Origin: Planctomycetota bacterium
GTDB taxonomy: Bacteria; Planctomycetota; Phycisphaerae; Phycisphaerales; SM1A02
Length of the DNA stretch: 64,000 nt
Assembly (NCBI GenBank): GCA_022562915.1
Contig: JADFOJ010000003.1
Coordinates: 32,863-96,862 of the forward strand
Reading direction: 5' to 3'
In this document: positions 9,250 to 18,510 of the stretch, piece by piece
Layout of the letters: every line of letters starts with the position of its first letter
Position numbering within the stretch: the stretch's first letter is position 1
Program-made: the position numbers and the translations under genes
The notes under the pieces: generated by a model
Told to the model about the DNA's origin: nothing
Seen by the model: only the letters and a program-made list of their open reading frames with translations
Databases searched by the model: none

Positions 9250-10167
9250 ATGGCGATTGGCATGGCCGGCAGGAGCACGAAGAAAAAGAAGAGTCGCCAG
9301 AACGTCAAGCGCCACTGGAAACCGTCGCTCGGCCGTTTCGTCGAGCATTACGACCGCAGGGGCGAGCACGCGCGACGCAAGCAAGAGAGGGCCGCGCGCC
9401 GGAGCATCGAGGCACTCTCGAAGACGACCCGCCGTCCGCGGATGGGCCGCCGGCTGGTGATCTCGGCGTGCGTCTTTGTCGCCATGCTCGCGGTCATCGG
9501 CGGTTTCCGCCTCGCCCGCCATGGGTCCGGCGTCGTCGAGTACGACGTGCTCCAGGCGAGGAAGCCTGCCATCGTCAAGCTCGATCACGGCCCGGTGACG
9601 CGGGTGGTGACCGCAACGGCCGCCGAGGTCGACGCGATGGTCCGCGCGGCGGTCGCCTCGGTGCGCTCGACCGGCGTGGAGCACCCGGACCGGTTGATCG
9701 TGATCGACCCGGTCGCGCCGGCCATCAGCTTCGGCTCGCTGGCCAGGATTGACCAGCGCGTGTTGCGGCGGCACGCCGGGCCCGACGCGGCGCACGTCTA
9801 CGAGACGGCCGTCGCGCGGTTCCTGGAGCGGGTCGTCGATGGCCTGGCCAATCGCCGCGTCAGCGTCCTGGGGCTGCCCGTTGAGCCGGGGGCGGCCGGG
9901 ATCGAAGCGGCGCGACGCACCAACCGCAGGTATGGCAACGTCATCGAACGGCTCGACCACCTCGTGACGGCGCACGTCTTCTTCCGCACCGAGTCGTGGG
10001 TCACCGAGCAGCGCATGGTCGAAGAAGCTATCCCGGAGGCACTGCACCACGCCGGCACCCGCCCGATCGTCTTCCGGCTCAACCTCGAGTGGCGCGTGCT
10101 CATCGACCGGGCCGAAGTCGCCCGGTACCGCCGCGCGGAGTGGAACACGTTGGCCCCCGGTGGATAA
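9250..10167 (+). CDS. Single-pass membrane protein of unknown function
   Basis: A 305-residue protein not recognised as a known family. Residues 1-68 are very basic (STKKKKSRQNVKRHWK, RRKQERAARRS) and should stay in the cytoplasm. One membrane segment follows at about 69-86 (LVISACVFVAMLAVIGGF), then an outer domain of about 215 residues with no cysteine motif or repeat. The gene is divergent from the amidohydrolase with 66 bases between starts. Its stop codon (TAA at 10165-10167) lies inside the left arm of an inverted repeat shared with the convergent methyltransferase gene. Confidence 0.6.
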   Translation: MAIGMAGRSTKKKKSRQNVKRHWKPSLGRFVEHYDRRGEHARRKQERAARRSIEALSKTTRRPRMGRRLVISACVFVAMLAVIGGFRLARHGSGVVEYDVLQARKPAIVKLDHGPVTRVVTATAAEVDAMVRAAVASVRSTGVEHPDRLIVIDPVAPAISFGSLARIDQRVLRRHAGPDAAHVYETAVARFLERVVDGLANRRVSVLGLPVEPGAAGIEAARRTNRRYGNVIERLDHLVTAHVFFRTESWVTEQRMVEEAIPEALHHAGTRPIVFRLNLEWRVLIDRAEVARYRRAEWNTLAPGG

Positions 10168-10223
10168 AGGGGACTGATTTATGTACCGGCGGCCGGTAAA
10201 TGAATCAGTCCCCTTTATCCACC
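10159..10223. terminator. GGGGACTGATTTAT inverted repeat between convergent genes
   Basis: Two 31-bp arms (10159-10189 and 10193-10223) are complementary except for two positions and are separated by 3 bases. Each arm contains GGATAAAGGGGACTGA. The TAA inside each arm is the stop codon of the gene running into it, so both convergent genes end within the palindrome. The predicted hairpin could terminate transcription from both sides. The sequence belongs to the same AAAGGGGAC family as the element at 59540. Confidence 0.75.
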
Positions 10224-10931
10224 CCCCTTCGTGCTGACCAGGGTGAACCGCCCGAACAGGTGCCGCCGGTACCGGACATTCGGCAGTCCCACCCGTCTGG
10301 CCAGGTCCAGCGCCTCGTGCCGCTTGAAGCCGGCGGCCACGCTGACGATCCCGTCGTGACGGGCCATCGCGGGCGCGCCGAGGGTGAGCAGCCGGACGCC
10401 GACCGCCTCGACCGGGCCGCGCAGCAGGTCGTTCCAGATCAGCCCGCGCGTGGTCAGGCGGTCCATCACCCGCAGGACCGTCATGACCTCGATGTCGTCG
10501 AGGTGATGCAGGAACATGCCCGCGTGGGCGTAGTCGAACTCCCCAGGCCGGAATCGGTCCATCAGTCTCCGGGCGTCGGCACGGACAAGCTCGATGTCCG
10601 GGTCCCCCCCCACGTGCTCCCGCGCCAGCTCCAGCGTTGTCCGATGCGCGTCGATCGCCGTCACCCGGACACGCCGGCCCCGGTCCCTCGCCCACCGGAC
10701 GATCGCCAGCGGAATGTCCGCCGAGCCCGTGCCCAGGTCCACGATCCGCACGACCTCGCCGGGCGGCCGGCCGGCCAGCCATCGCTTCAGGTGCCCCAGG
10801 GCCGCCCGGGTACCGCCCAGGCGACGATTGACGGCCCGGATGAACCGCAGGGAGGCGTCGAGGCCGCCGCGATCGACCGCGGGATCGTCCATCAGCTCGG
10901 GTTCATGGCGGCGCCCGGTGAGCATGGGCAT
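10215..10931 (-). CDS. Class I SAM-dependent methyltransferase
   Basis: The 238-residue product has the SAM-binding glycine motif VDLGTGSADIPLAI, the acidic end of strand 2 (VTAIDAHRTTLELA), and motif III-like FDYAHAGMFLHHLDD. These mark a UbiE-like class I methyltransferase. The acceptor is unknown; small-molecule and quinone methylases share this layout. It ends in a TKGGG tail whose stop codon lies in the inverted repeat at 10159-10223. It is divergent from panB, with 39 bases between starts. Confidence 0.8.
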   Translation of the reverse strand: MPMLTGRRHEPELMDDPAVDRGGLDASLRFIRAVNRRLGGTRAALGHLKRWLAGRPPGEVVRIVDLGTGSADIPLAIVRWARDRGRRVRVTAIDAHRTTLELAREHVGGDPDIELVRADARRLMDRFRPGEFDYAHAGMFLHHLDDIEVMTVLRVMDRLTTRGLIWNDLLRGPVEAVGVRLLTLGAPAMARHDGIVSVAAGFKRHEALDLARRVGLPNVRYRRHLFGRFTLVSTKGGG

Positions 10932-10970
10932 GCACGGTACCGCGATGACCGGGGCCGATACACTACTGGC

Positions 10971-11849
10971 ATGACGAAAGTCGCCTCCGGGCCGGGGCTT
11001 GCCACCAAGGCCATCGCCGGCGCCGAGCCGGGCAAGCCGGTCACCCTCAGGACGATCCGTCGCTTCGTGGCCGAGGGCCGGAAGTTCGCCTGTCTAACCT
11101 GCTACGACGCCACGACCGCGCGCTGGCTTCAACGGGCCGGTATCCCCGTCTTACTCGTGGGCGACACGGCCGCGGAGATGATCCTGGGGTACCCCGGCAC
11201 GATCCACGCGCCGCTGGACTTTCTCATCACGCTCACCGCGGCGGTGCGGCGCGGTGCGCCGGACACGTTCGTCATGGGCGACATGCCCTTCATGAGCTAC
11301 CAGGCCGACGATGCGGAGGCGCTGCGCAATGCAGGCCGCTTTCTGACCGACGGACACGCCGACGCGGTCAAGCTCGAGGTGGACCGCTCCTGGGCGGGGC
11401 TCGTCGAAAAGATGGCCCGCGCCGGCATCCCGGTGGTCGCGCACATCGGGGCGCGGCCGCAGCTCTCCAAGCGCCGCGGCGGCTACGGTTCGACGGGGCG
11501 CACTGCATCGCAGGGCAGACAGCTCGTCGCCGATGCCGTGGCCCTCGAAGCGGCCGGCGCGACGATGATCCTGATCGAAGCGACGCCGGTCGAGATCTCC
11601 CAGCGGATCGTCGAGAAGACGACGGTCCCGGTGATCGGCTGCGGCGCGGGGCCCGCCTGCCACGGGCAGATCGTCGTCACCCAGGACCTGCTGGGGCTCA
11701 CCGACTGGCAGCCCGGCTTCGCGCGGCCGATCACGCGGCTCGGTGACCAGCTCGTCGACGCCGCCACGCGATGGGCGGGCATGGTGCATGCATCCGAACT
11801 GGGTGAGCACCCGTACAGCATGTCAGATGGAGAGGCGGAGAAGCTCTAG
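10971..11849 (+). CDS. panB: 3-methyl-2-oxobutanoate hydroxymethyltransferase (ketopantoate hydroxymethyltransferase)
   Basis: PanB transfers the hydroxymethyl group of methylene-THF to alpha-ketoisovalerate, the first committed step to pantothenate and CoA. The 292-residue product shows TLRTIRRF, LTCYDATTARWLQRAGI, VGDTAAEMILGY, PFMSYQ, KLEVD, VVAHIGARPQ, IEATP and IGCGAGP, which together form the PanB signature set. The start is the ATG at 10971; an upstream extension of the frame overlaps the divergent methyltransferase and is not coding. The stop TAG at 11847 is inside the terminal inverted repeat of the 165-bp element that follows. No other pan genes are in the window. Confidence 0.95.
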   Translation: MTKVASGPGLATKAIAGAEPGKPVTLRTIRRFVAEGRKFACLTCYDATTARWLQRAGIPVLLVGDTAAEMILGYPGTIHAPLDFLITLTAAVRRGAPDTFVMGDMPFMSYQADDAEALRNAGRFLTDGHADAVKLEVDRSWAGLVEKMARAGIPVVAHIGARPQLSKRRGGYGSTGRTASQGRQLVADAVALEAAGATMILIEATPVEISQRIVEKTTVPVIGCGAGPACHGQIVVTQDLLGLTDWQPGFARPITRLGDQLVDAATRWAGMVHASELGEHPYSMSDGEAEKL

Positions 11850-12010
11850 TGCTCTGTCACGGCCGAATCTTGGCGTTGGACCGGACCTCATTCCGTCTGG
11901 CGGCGTTGCCGCTCCTCGCCGTATCTTTGGATATGCCTTCGTCGCGTCGCCTTGCCAGACGAAACGATCTCGCGCCCCAACCCCAATATTCGACCGTGAC
12001 AGAGCACTAG
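11846..12010. mobile_element. 165-bp MITE-like element with CTAGTGCTCTGTCACGG termini
   Basis: The termini CTAGTGCTCTGTCACGG and CCGTGACAGAGCACTAG are perfect 17-bp inverted repeats. Similarity extends inward (CGAAT on both sides, CTTGGCGTTGG against ATTGGGGTTGG), and an inner pair built on TTCCGTCTGGC / GCCAGACGAAA makes the whole element an imperfect palindrome. It encodes no protein. It supplies the stop codon of panB at one end and ends 1 base before the ATG of the HtrA gene. This fits a small non-autonomous mobile or REP-type element; its mobilising enzyme is not in the window. Confidence 0.7.
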
Positions 12011-12011
12011 C

Positions 12012-13832
12012 ATGCGAAGGTTCAACAGCTACGGGCCGAGCCTGATCGTGCTCGGCACCGCCATCGTCATCCTGCTTGCCGGACCCAGCGCCGTCTGGCG
12101 ACTGACCTACGAGCAGACCAGGGCCCGCATCATCCAGGCGAGCGAGGCGCTTGACGACAACCCGATTCTTCAGCAACTCAGCCAGGCGTATCGCGACATC
12201 GCCACGCTCGTCGAGCCGTCCGTCGTGCACATCTCCACCGAGCGGCCGATGACCGTCCGGCTCGGCGAACGGCGGTACGTCGGTTCGTCGGGATCGGGCT
12301 GGATCTACGATGAGGCGGGTCACGTGGTCACGAACTACCACGTCATCCAGGATGCCCAGCGCATCGAAGTGCAATTGCACAACGGCATCATTCGCGCAGC
12401 CGAGGTCGTCGGCTACGACCAGTCCACGGACATCGCCGTGATCAAGATCGAGCCGGGCCGCCTCTTTCCTGCGCTGATCGCCAAGACCGACGACAACGGC
12501 GCCGCAGCGGTCAAACAGGGCGACCTCGTGTTCGCGTTCGGCTCGCCCTTCGACTTTCGCTTCTCGATGTCCTCCGGCGTCGTCTCCGGCATCGGCCGCT
12601 CCGTCGGCGTGATCCGGGACGAACGAGGCGTGCCCATGGGCTACGAGAACTTCATCCAGGTGGACGCCGCCATTAATCCAGGCAATTCCGGCGGCCCGCT
12701 GACCAACGCGCGGGGACGGGTCATCGGCATGAACACGGCGATCGCGACCGGCCGGGGCAGTCGCCTCGACGAGGGACAGTTCGCGGGGATCGGCCTGGCG
12801 ATTCCGATCGACATGATCGAGCCGGTCGTCGAGCAGATCATCGACTCGGGCTCCGTGCAGAAGGGCTTCCTGGGCGTCAGCGTCCGGGACCTCCAGGACA
12901 CCATCGCCATGGAGTTGTCTCTGATCGACTTCAGCGGCTACGGGTTGACGGTCGGGCGGGTCGACGTGAACAATCCCGCGTTCGAAGCCGGGCTGGAACT
13001 CGGTGACGTGATCACCGCCATCAACGACCAACAGGTGAGAACGCAGCGGGACCTTGACAGGGCCACGGCCGGTGTCGGCTCCGGTGAGACCGTCGAGCTG
13101 GCGGTGTGGCGGTACGACCCGCGGACCGACCGCGCCGAGCGGGTCCAGATCAGCCTCCCCGGGGTCGTCGCCGCCAACGGGTTCCGCGGCGTGTGGCTGC
13201 TCGAGCTCGACGACCACATTGCGGACTGGCTGGCGCTGCTGGGATTCACCGGCCGCGGCGTACGTATCTCGCGGCTGGAACTCGACAAGCCGGCCCGGCG
13301 GGCGGGGCTGCGCTACCGCGACATCGTCACACAGATCAACGGCGTGCCCGTGAGATCGGTACCTCAACTGCGATCGAAGATATCCTCCATGCGGCCGGGC
13401 GAGGTCGTCCAGGTAAAGCTCTGGCGGTACGAGCCCGAGCGCGGTCACGGCCGCGAGATGGTCTTCGACGTCGAGCTGGGCCGGCTGGACATGGTCCGTA
13501 TGACCGGTGTGATCCCTCCCGATCAGCCGGACAACTCCCTCGCAGGCCTGGGACTGGCCCGCATCGCGACCAACACGCCGGAACTGTCCGCCCGGTACGG
13601 TACGAGGTACCTCGCCGGCGTTCTCGTCGAGGAGGTCGTCAAAGGATCGTCGCTCGAGGGCCGGATCGAGCCCGGGTCGGTCATCGTCGCCGTCATGGAT
13701 CGCATGGTGACCGACGTCGACGACTTCTTCGACCTGCTGCGCCGGTACGATCTCCGCCGGCCGCGCGGTGTGCGGGTGACCTTCGTCGCGACCGACGGCT
13801 CGCGGAACACCACGTACCTCGTGATCGAGTAA
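12012..13832 (+). CDS. Membrane-anchored HtrA/DegP-family serine protease with three PDZ domains
   Basis: The 606-residue protein has an N-terminal membrane anchor (residues 10-24) and a trypsin-like S1C protease domain at about 65-275. The catalytic triad is visible: H110 in TNYHVI, D140 in STDIAVIKI, S226 in NPGNSGGPL. Three PDZ-like domains follow, starting near GFLGVSV (280), GFRGVWL (390) and LGLARIA (515); each has a GD/RD-I-[IV]-x-x-[IMV]-[ND] loop or a close variant. It should act in periplasmic protein quality control. Canonical DegP has two PDZ domains and DegS one, so three is uncommon. No clear ribosome site precedes the ATG, because the 165-bp repeat element ends 1 base before it; initiation may be weak, or rely on readthrough from panB. 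Confidence 0.9.
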   Translation: MRRFNSYGPSLIVLGTAIVILLAGPSAVWRLTYEQTRARIIQASEALDDNPILQQLSQAYRDIATLVEPSVVHISTERPMTVRLGERRYVGSSGSGWIYDEAGHVVTNYHVIQDAQRIEVQLHNGIIRAAEVVGYDQSTDIAVIKIEPGRLFPALIAKTDDNGAAAVKQGDLVFAFGSPFDFRFSMSSGVVSGIGRSVGVIRDERGVPMGYENFIQVDAAINPGNSGGPLTNARGRVIGMNTAIATGRGSRLDEGQFAGIGLAIPIDMIEPVVEQIIDSGSVQKGFLGVSVRDLQDTIAMELSLIDFSGYGLTVGRVDVNNPAFEAGLELGDVITAINDQQVRTQRDLDRATAGVGSGETVELAVWRYDPRTDRAERVQISLPGVVAANGFRGVWLLELDDHIADWLALLGFTGRGVRISRLELDKPARRAGLRYRDIVTQINGVPVRSVPQLRSKISSMRPGEVVQVKLWRYEPERGHGREMVFDVELGRLDMVRMTGVIPPDQPDNSLAGLGLARIATNTPELSARYGTRYLAGVLVEEVVKGSSLEGRIEPGSVIVAVMDRMVTDVDDFFDLLRRYDLRRPRGVRVTFVATDGSRNTTYLVIE

Positions 13833-13842
13833 GAACTAGTCA

Positions 13843-13931
13843 GTGGCACGGTCGTGGCCGACGGCGAAGCCGGCGGACTCGCCCGTGGTTCGACGTCGCT
13901 CCACGGGCGAGCAAGCTCGACCGTGCCACCC
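13843..13931. repeat. Dispersed GGTGGCACGG inverted-repeat element, copy B
   Basis: The ends are GTGGCACGGTCG and CTCGACCGTGCCACCC. The inner core CCCGTGG-TTCGACGTCGCT-CCACGGG is itself a palindrome. The element lies in the short gap between the HtrA gene and the ABC ATPase gene on the same strand. Confidence 0.8.
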
Positions 13932-13951
13932 AGAGCGCGCCAAGAGGTACC

Positions 13952-14791
13952 ATGACCGCGATGCCGCTGCTCAAGGTCGAGAACCTGCGCACGTACTTTC
14001 CTGTCCGCACCGGTGTCCTGCAGCGTGTCACGAGCCACGTCAAGGCAGTGGACGATGTGAGCTTCGAGATCCGCGAAGGCGAGACGCTCGGGCTCGTCGG
14101 CGAATCCGGGTGCGGCAAGACGACGGTCGGCCGGACGATCCTGCGACTGATCCGGGCCACCGGTGGGCGTGTCCTGTACAAGAACCGCAATATCTTCGAG
14201 CTGTCGGCCTCCCGGATGCGCCGCCTGCGCCGCGAAATGCAGATCATATTCCAGGACCCGGTCGGCTCGCTCAATCCGCGCATGCGGGTGGGGCGGATCG
14301 TCGGCGAGCCACTGAAGGTGCACGGCATCAGTTCGGGCGATGAGCTGCGCGCCCGTGTCGGGGACCTGCTGCAGCGGTGCGGCCTCCGGCCGGACGCGGC
14401 GGGCCGCTACCCGCACGAATTCTCCGGCGGTCAGCGTCAGCGGATCGGGATCGCCCGGGCGCTCGCGCTTCAACCGCGACTGGTCATCTGCGACGAGCCT
14501 ACGAGTGCGCTGGACGTCTCCGTCCAGTCACAGATCCTCAACCTGCTCAAGGACCTCCAGGAGAGCTCCGGCATGTCGTATCTCTTCATCAGCCACGACA
14601 TGGCGGTGATCCATCACGTCTGCGACCGCATCGCGGTCATGCTCGACGGCCGGATCGTGGAGATCGGCGATCGCGACCAGATCATCAACGATCCGCAGCA
14701 CGACTACACCAGGGCGCTGCTCTCGGCGGTGCCGGAGCCCGATCCGCGGCGCCGCAGGACGCGAATCCGGTACGAACGGACACCGACGTAG
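13952..14791 (+). CDS. Oligopeptide/dipeptide-type ABC transporter ATP-binding protein (OppF/DppF-like)
   Basis: The 279-residue product is a complete ABC ATPase: Walker A GESGCGKTT (50-58), Q-loop IIFQDPVGSLNPRM, signature FSGGQRQRIGIARAL, Walker B LVICDEPTSALD and H-switch ISHD. FQDPxxSLNPRM and the spacing match OppF/DppF, the second ATPase of peptide importers. The first ATPase, two permeases and binding protein are all absent nearby, so it is an orphan in this window. The C-terminal oligopeptide-transporter tail is short. The ATG at 13952 follows AGAGG at about 13944. It is followed with no gap by the MFS gene. Confidence 0.85.
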   Translation: MTAMPLLKVENLRTYFPVRTGVLQRVTSHVKAVDDVSFEIREGETLGLVGESGCGKTTVGRTILRLIRATGGRVLYKNRNIFELSASRMRRLRREMQIIFQDPVGSLNPRMRVGRIVGEPLKVHGISSGDELRARVGDLLQRCGLRPDAAGRYPHEFSGGQRQRIGIARALALQPRLVICDEPTSALDVSVQSQILNLLKDLQESSGMSYLFISHDMAVIHHVCDRIAVMLDGRIVEIGDRDQIINDPQHDYTRALLSAVPEPDPRRRRTRIRYERTPT

Positions 14792-16045
14792 GTGCGGTCG
14801 GTCGCGCGCAACGTCAGGCTGTATCCCCTCTACCAGGCATTCTTCAACGCCTACTTCTGGCTGCCGGTCTTCTTTCTGTACTTCAGCGAGCAACTACCAT
14901 TGCGCCGGGTGCTGCAACTGGAGGCGATCTACTACCTCACGGTGGTCGTGGTGGAGGTGCCCTCGGGGTACTTCTCCGACACGGTCGGCCGGCGGCGGAC
15001 GCTGATGGTGGCGGCCGCGGCGTTGGTCGTGTCCTATGCGCTGTTCTTCTTCGGCACCGGGTTCGCCGTCTTCGCGCTGGCACAGGTGTTCCTGGCCATC
15101 GGGATGGCGTTCAACTCCGGAACGGACACGGCGCTGCACTTCGACTCGCTCAGCGGCATCGACCGCGCCGGCGAATACGCCGACCGCGAGGCCTCCGTCC
15201 ATCGGCTGGCGTTGCTCGCCGGGGCAGTGGCCGCACTCGTGGGCGGGCTCGCCGGGGCGTGGCAGCTTCGGATCGCCTACGGGCTGTCGCTGCTGGCGGC
15301 GCTGGGTGCTCTGGTCACGGTCTGGCTCATGGTCGAGCCCCCGCTTCGGGCGGTGCCCGGCGAGGAGACGGTCGCCCGGCGGGGGTTCGCGCGGCAACTG
15401 GCCGCATGCGCGGGACACCTGCGCGACCGAACGCTCGCCTGGCTGCTGGGCTTCGCGATCCTGATGATCGTGATCAACCACGTGCCGTATGAGCTCTACC
15501 AGCCCTACCTGGACCTGCTCTTGAGCGAACGCGAGATCGACTTACCCGGCCGTGGCACGCCGCTGGTCACCGGCGTGATCACGGCGTTGACGATGCTGAT
15601 CGCCTCGTGGGCCACGGCTCGCAGCATCCGCTTGCGTAACCGCATTGGTCTCGGTGCGACGCTCCTGCTCTGCACGACGATCCAGGTGGTGATCATGGCC
15701 GCGATGGGTCTCGTGCTGCACGAGGCCATACTGATACTGATCCTCCTGCGGAGCGTGTCTTCGGCAATCATGCAGCCCCCGATGCGGGCGGCGATCACGC
15801 CGCGGCTGCCGCAATCGCTGCGCGCGACCTACCTGTCGATCCAGAGCCTCGCCGGGCGGCTCGCGTTCGCCGGGACGCTGTGGCTGCTGTCGAGGGCCGC
15901 GGAGCCGGGCGCCGCAGCGGACTGGCCGAGCCTCTCGTCGATGAGCCTCACCTGCGCGGTGGTCGGCTTCGCCGGTTTCTTCGTACTCGCCGCCGCGGCC
16001 GGACCGTGTCTGGGCGGCGAGCCTCTAGAATCAAGCGACCGATGA
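14792..16045 (+). CDS. Major facilitator superfamily transporter
   Basis: The 417-residue hydrophobic protein has about 12 predicted membrane segments and the MFS motif A between TM2 and TM3 ([13 protein letters not shown]). The substrate cannot be told from sequence. The GTG start directly follows the stop of the ABC ATPase gene. The stop TGA overlaps the ATG of thyA in an ATGA junction. This gene is therefore probably co-translated with thyA and folA. Confidence 0.85.
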   Translation: MRSVARNVRLYPLYQAFFNAYFWLPVFFLYFSEQLPLRRVLQLEAIYYLTVVVVEVPSGYFSDTVGRRRTLMVAAAALVVSYALFFFGTGFAVFALAQVFLAIGMAFNSGTDTALHFDSLSGIDRAGEYADREASVHRLALLAGAVAALVGGLAGAWQLRIAYGLSLLAALGALVTVWLMVEPPLRAVPGEETVARRGFARQLAACAGHLRDRTLAWLLGFAILMIVINHVPYELYQPYLDLLLSEREIDLPGRGTPLVTGVITALTMLIASWATARSIRLRNRIGLGATLLLCTTIQVVIMAAMGLVLHEAILILILLRSVSSAIMQPPMRAAITPRLPQSLRATYLSIQSLAGRLAFAGTLWLLSRAAEPGAAADWPSLSSMSLTCAVVGFAGFFVLAAAAGPCLGGEPLESSDR

Positions 16046-16836
16046 AGCAGTACCTCGACCTGTTGCGCCACATCCTCGAAAACGGGGCCGTCAAGGCCGA
16101 CCGGACCGGCACCGGCACCAGGAGCGTCTTCGGCTACCAGATGCGTTTCGACCTGGACCGCGGCTTCCCGTTGCTCACGACCAAGAAGCTCCATCTGCGG
16201 TCGATCATCCACGAGCTGTTGTGGTTCCTTGCCGGCGACACCAACGTCGCCGCGCTCAATGCGCACGGCGTCAAGATCTGGGACGACTGGGCCGACGACA
16301 GCGGCGACCTCGGGCCGATCTACGGGCGGCAATGGCGATCCTGGCCCGACGGGCACGGCGGCTGCATCGACCAGGTCGACCGCGTCGTTCAGACCATCCG
16401 CGACGACCCTTTCTCGCGCCGTCTCATCGTCAGCGCGTGGAACGTCGCGGACCTGGACCGGATGGCGCTGCCGCCCTGCCACGTGCTGTTCCAGTTCTAC
16501 GTCGCCGGCGGGCGGCTCTCGTGCCAACTCTACCAGCGAAGCGCCGACGTGTTCCTGGGGGTGCCGTTCAACATCGCGTCGTACGCCCTGCTGACCATGA
16601 TGATGGCGCAGGTCACCGGCCTGGAGCCTGGCGAGTTCATCCATACGTTCGGCGACGCGCACCTGTACTGCAATCACCTGGAGCAGGCCGAGTTGCAACT
16701 GCAGCGCGCCCCCCGGGCACTGCCGGCGATGCGGATCAACTCGCGATCGCAGACGATCGTCGGCTTCGAGTTCTCCGACTTCGAACTCGTCGGGTACGAA
16801 CCGCACCCGCACATCCCGGCGCCGATCGCGGTATGA
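16042..16836 (+). CDS. thyA: Thymidylate synthase
   Basis: ThyA converts dUMP and methylene-THF to dTMP and dihydrofolate. The 264-residue product is full length and aligns in numbering with the E. coli enzyme: catalytic C146 in [12 protein letters not shown], with [51 protein letters not shown] and the closing YEPHP. The ATG overlaps the upstream MFS stop (ATGA). Its own TGA overlaps the folA ATG (ATGA), so synthesis of the two folate-linked enzymes is probably coupled. Confidence 0.97.
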   Translation: MKQYLDLLRHILENGAVKADRTGTGTRSVFGYQMRFDLDRGFPLLTTKKLHLRSIIHELLWFLAGDTNVAALNAHGVKIWDDWADDSGDLGPIYGRQWRSWPDGHGGCIDQVDRVVQTIRDDPFSRRLIVSAWNVADLDRMALPPCHVLFQFYVAGGRLSCQLYQRSADVFLGVPFNIASYALLTMMMAQVTGLEPGEFIHTFGDAHLYCNHLEQAELQLQRAPRALPAMRINSRSQTIVGFEFSDFELVGYEPHPHIPAPIAV

Positions 16837-17342
16837 AGATCACACTGATCGCCGCCATGGCCGAGAACCGCGTGATCGGCCGCGCCGGGGCACTGCCGTG
16901 GCACCTGCCCCAGGACATACGCCGTTTCAAACGCCGCACCGTGGGGCATGCCGTCATCATGGGGCGACGGACGTTCGAATCGCTGGGTGGGCCCCTGCCC
17001 GACCGCCGCGCGATCGTGATCACGCGCCGCCGCGATTTCACCGCGGGCGGCGCGACGGTAGCGCACAGCCTCGAGGAGGCGATCGACATCGCCCGCGGCT
17101 GGAACGAGCGGGAAGTGTTCATTCTCGGCGGCGCAGAAATATACTCCTTGGCGCTGCCGCTGGCGGATCGCCTGGAACTGACGGTGGTCCACGCCGAGAT
17201 CGAGGGCGATACGTTCTTCCCGGAGTTTGACATGGCGGCGTGGGTGCTGATCGATGACGACCGCCGCGAGGCGGACCAGCGTCACCGGCACGCGTTCAGC
17301 TTTCGATGTTACGAGCGCGCGGAGAGCGGTCACCGAACGTAG
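16833..17342 (+). CDS. folA: Dihydrofolate reductase
   Basis: This enzyme reduces the dihydrofolate made by ThyA back to THF with NADPH. The 169-residue product shows [24 protein letters not shown] (catalytic acid D28), [21 protein letters not shown] and ILGGAEIY for cofactor binding, in the usual order and at typical DHFR length. It overlaps thyA by four bases. Its 3' end overlaps by 13 bases the 3' end of the convergent lipoprotein gene. Confidence 0.96.
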   Translation: MKITLIAAMAENRVIGRAGALPWHLPQDIRRFKRRTVGHAVIMGRRTFESLGGPLPDRRAIVITRRRDFTAGGATVAHSLEEAIDIARGWNEREVFILGGAEIYSLALPLADRLELTVVHAEIEGDTFFPEFDMAAWVLIDDDRREADQRHRHAFSFRCYERAESGHRT

Positions 17343-17749
17343 ATCGTGACCAGGCCGATCAGCGGCTCGTCCTCGCCGACCTGCAGTTCGACGAGCCGCA
17401 CCGGGGTCGGCTCCTGGACTCGCCAGAATCCGCCGGCGGCAAGCCGATCGCCGCGCACGTCCCAGAAATCCCAGAGCGACACCCGGACCGTCGCGCCGGC
17501 GGGCAGCGTCTCCAGGCGCCGCATGAACCGCTGGTTGATCCAGATCGCGACGTCCCGGTAGGTGGTCGCCGTCGAGTTGACGATTTCCAGCTCGGGTCCC
17601 TCGCGGAAGACCTGGATATCCACGGAGGTCGACCGGTGCAGCTCCTGTGGATACGCGGGACTCGCGTGAGCGGGATCGTACATCGTGTGGGCGCACCCGC
17701 CGGCCGGCAACAGTGCACACAGAGCAATCCAGCGCCATCGGATCATCAC
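17330..17749 (-). CDS. Small lipoprotein of unknown function
   Basis: The 139-residue product has a lipoprotein signal (ALCALLPAGGC, lipid-modified cysteine at residue 19). A short beta-rich domain follows (ELEIVNSTATTYRDVAIWIN, VRVSLWDFWDVRGDRL). The fold resembles a small immunoglobulin-like domain, but no family is recognised. It converges on folA with a 13-base overlap and lies 29 bases downstream of the first PH-domain gene on the same strand, so it may be the last gene of that unit. Confidence 0.6.
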   Translation of the reverse strand: MMIRWRWIALCALLPAGGCAHTMYDPAHASPAYPQELHRSTSVDIQVFREGPELEIVNSTATTYRDVAIWINQRFMRRLETLPAGATVRVSLWDFWDVRGDRLAAGGFWRVQEPTPVRLVELQVGEDEPLIGLVTIYVR

Positions 17750-17778
17750 GGCAGCGAATGGTAGCTGAAAGGACTCTC

Positions 17779-18510
17779 CTACGAACGCCCGACGGCTTCG
17801 CCCAGGTGACGGACCTCGGCGAGAACCTCGCCCAGACGCTCGATCGCCGCCGGCGAGAAACCGGCTCGCGCAGTGTGCGGCACCGCGCGGGCGACGTCTT
17901 CCGGATCACCGAGACCGGCATCGCGATACCGCCGCATGAGCAGCAGGATCTGGTCGCGGACCTCCCTGGCGTTGGCGATCCCCCGCAGGTTGCCCTCGTG
18001 CCCGCCGCCGAACGGGCGCTTGCCGTGGGTGTCGCCCCCGGACGGCCCCCCGCCGGCGGACTCGACGATGAGGTTCGCCAGCCCCAGGTACCGCTCCAGC
18101 GGCCCCTGGGTCACGCTGAGGTTCTGAATGTTGGCGAACGTATAGGTGGACTCGTGGATGAGCAGGGCGCCCTCGCGGATTCTCAAGCTCCGGTCCGTCA
18201 CGACGTAGTAGCGCATGTCGTAGTCGATCCGGATCAGGAAGTACTTGCCGATCGCGCCGATGATCGTCAGCGCCAGCAGCAGCCACCCGATCAGCCCGCC
18301 CTCGTCGCCGTGCATGAAGATGATCATGAGCACCTCCGCGAGGATGCCCATGGCGAAGCCGCCGCCCCAGACGATCAGTCGGAGCTTCAGGAAGTTCGGG
18401 TCGGCCCGGAACGTCTGTACGGATCCGTGCGAGCCCGCGGGCGGGTCGGGTGGGTGCGTCGGCGCCTTGAGCAGCGGCAGAAGTCTGCCCTTGACGGCCT
18501 CGTAGATCAT
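17779..18510 (-). CDS. Bacterial PH-domain (bPH2/YdbS-type) membrane protein
   Basis: A 243-residue protein with two adjacent membrane segments (about 50-90) followed by a bacterial pleckstrin-homology segment: RYYVVTDRSLRIREGALL, STYTFANIQNLSVTQGPLERYLGLANLIVESA. This is the pattern of the DUF304/bPH2 family. A C-terminal helical tail follows a glycine-rich linker (GGGPSGGDTHGKRPFGGGHE). The start overlaps the stop of the upstream PH gene by four bases (ATGA), so the pair is coupled like ydbS/ydbT. Family members are membrane-associated and linked to envelope stress in other bacteria; the role here is unknown. Confidence 0.8.
   Translation of the reverse strand: MIYEAVKGRLLPLLKAPTHPPDPPAGSHGSVQTFRADPNFLKLRLIVWGGGFAMGILAEVLMIIFMHGDEGGLIGWLLLALTIIGAIGKYFLIRIDYDMRYYVVTDRSLRIREGALLIHESTYTFANIQNLSVTQGPLERYLGLANLIVESAGGGPSGGDTHGKRPFGGGHEGNLRGIANAREVRDQILLLMRRYRDAGLGDPEDVARAVPHTARAGFSPAAIERLGEVLAEVRHLGEAVGRS

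Noticed and set aside
10200..10970. Upstream extension of the panB frame (about 257 extra codons)
   Set aside because: The extension is antisense to the methyltransferase gene and lacks PanB homology; the family N-terminus begins just after ATG 10971.
11846..12010. Insertion sequence with a transposase
   Set aside because: The element is only 165 bp, has no plausible coding frame, and shows no clear target-site duplication, so only a MITE/REP-like label is justified.
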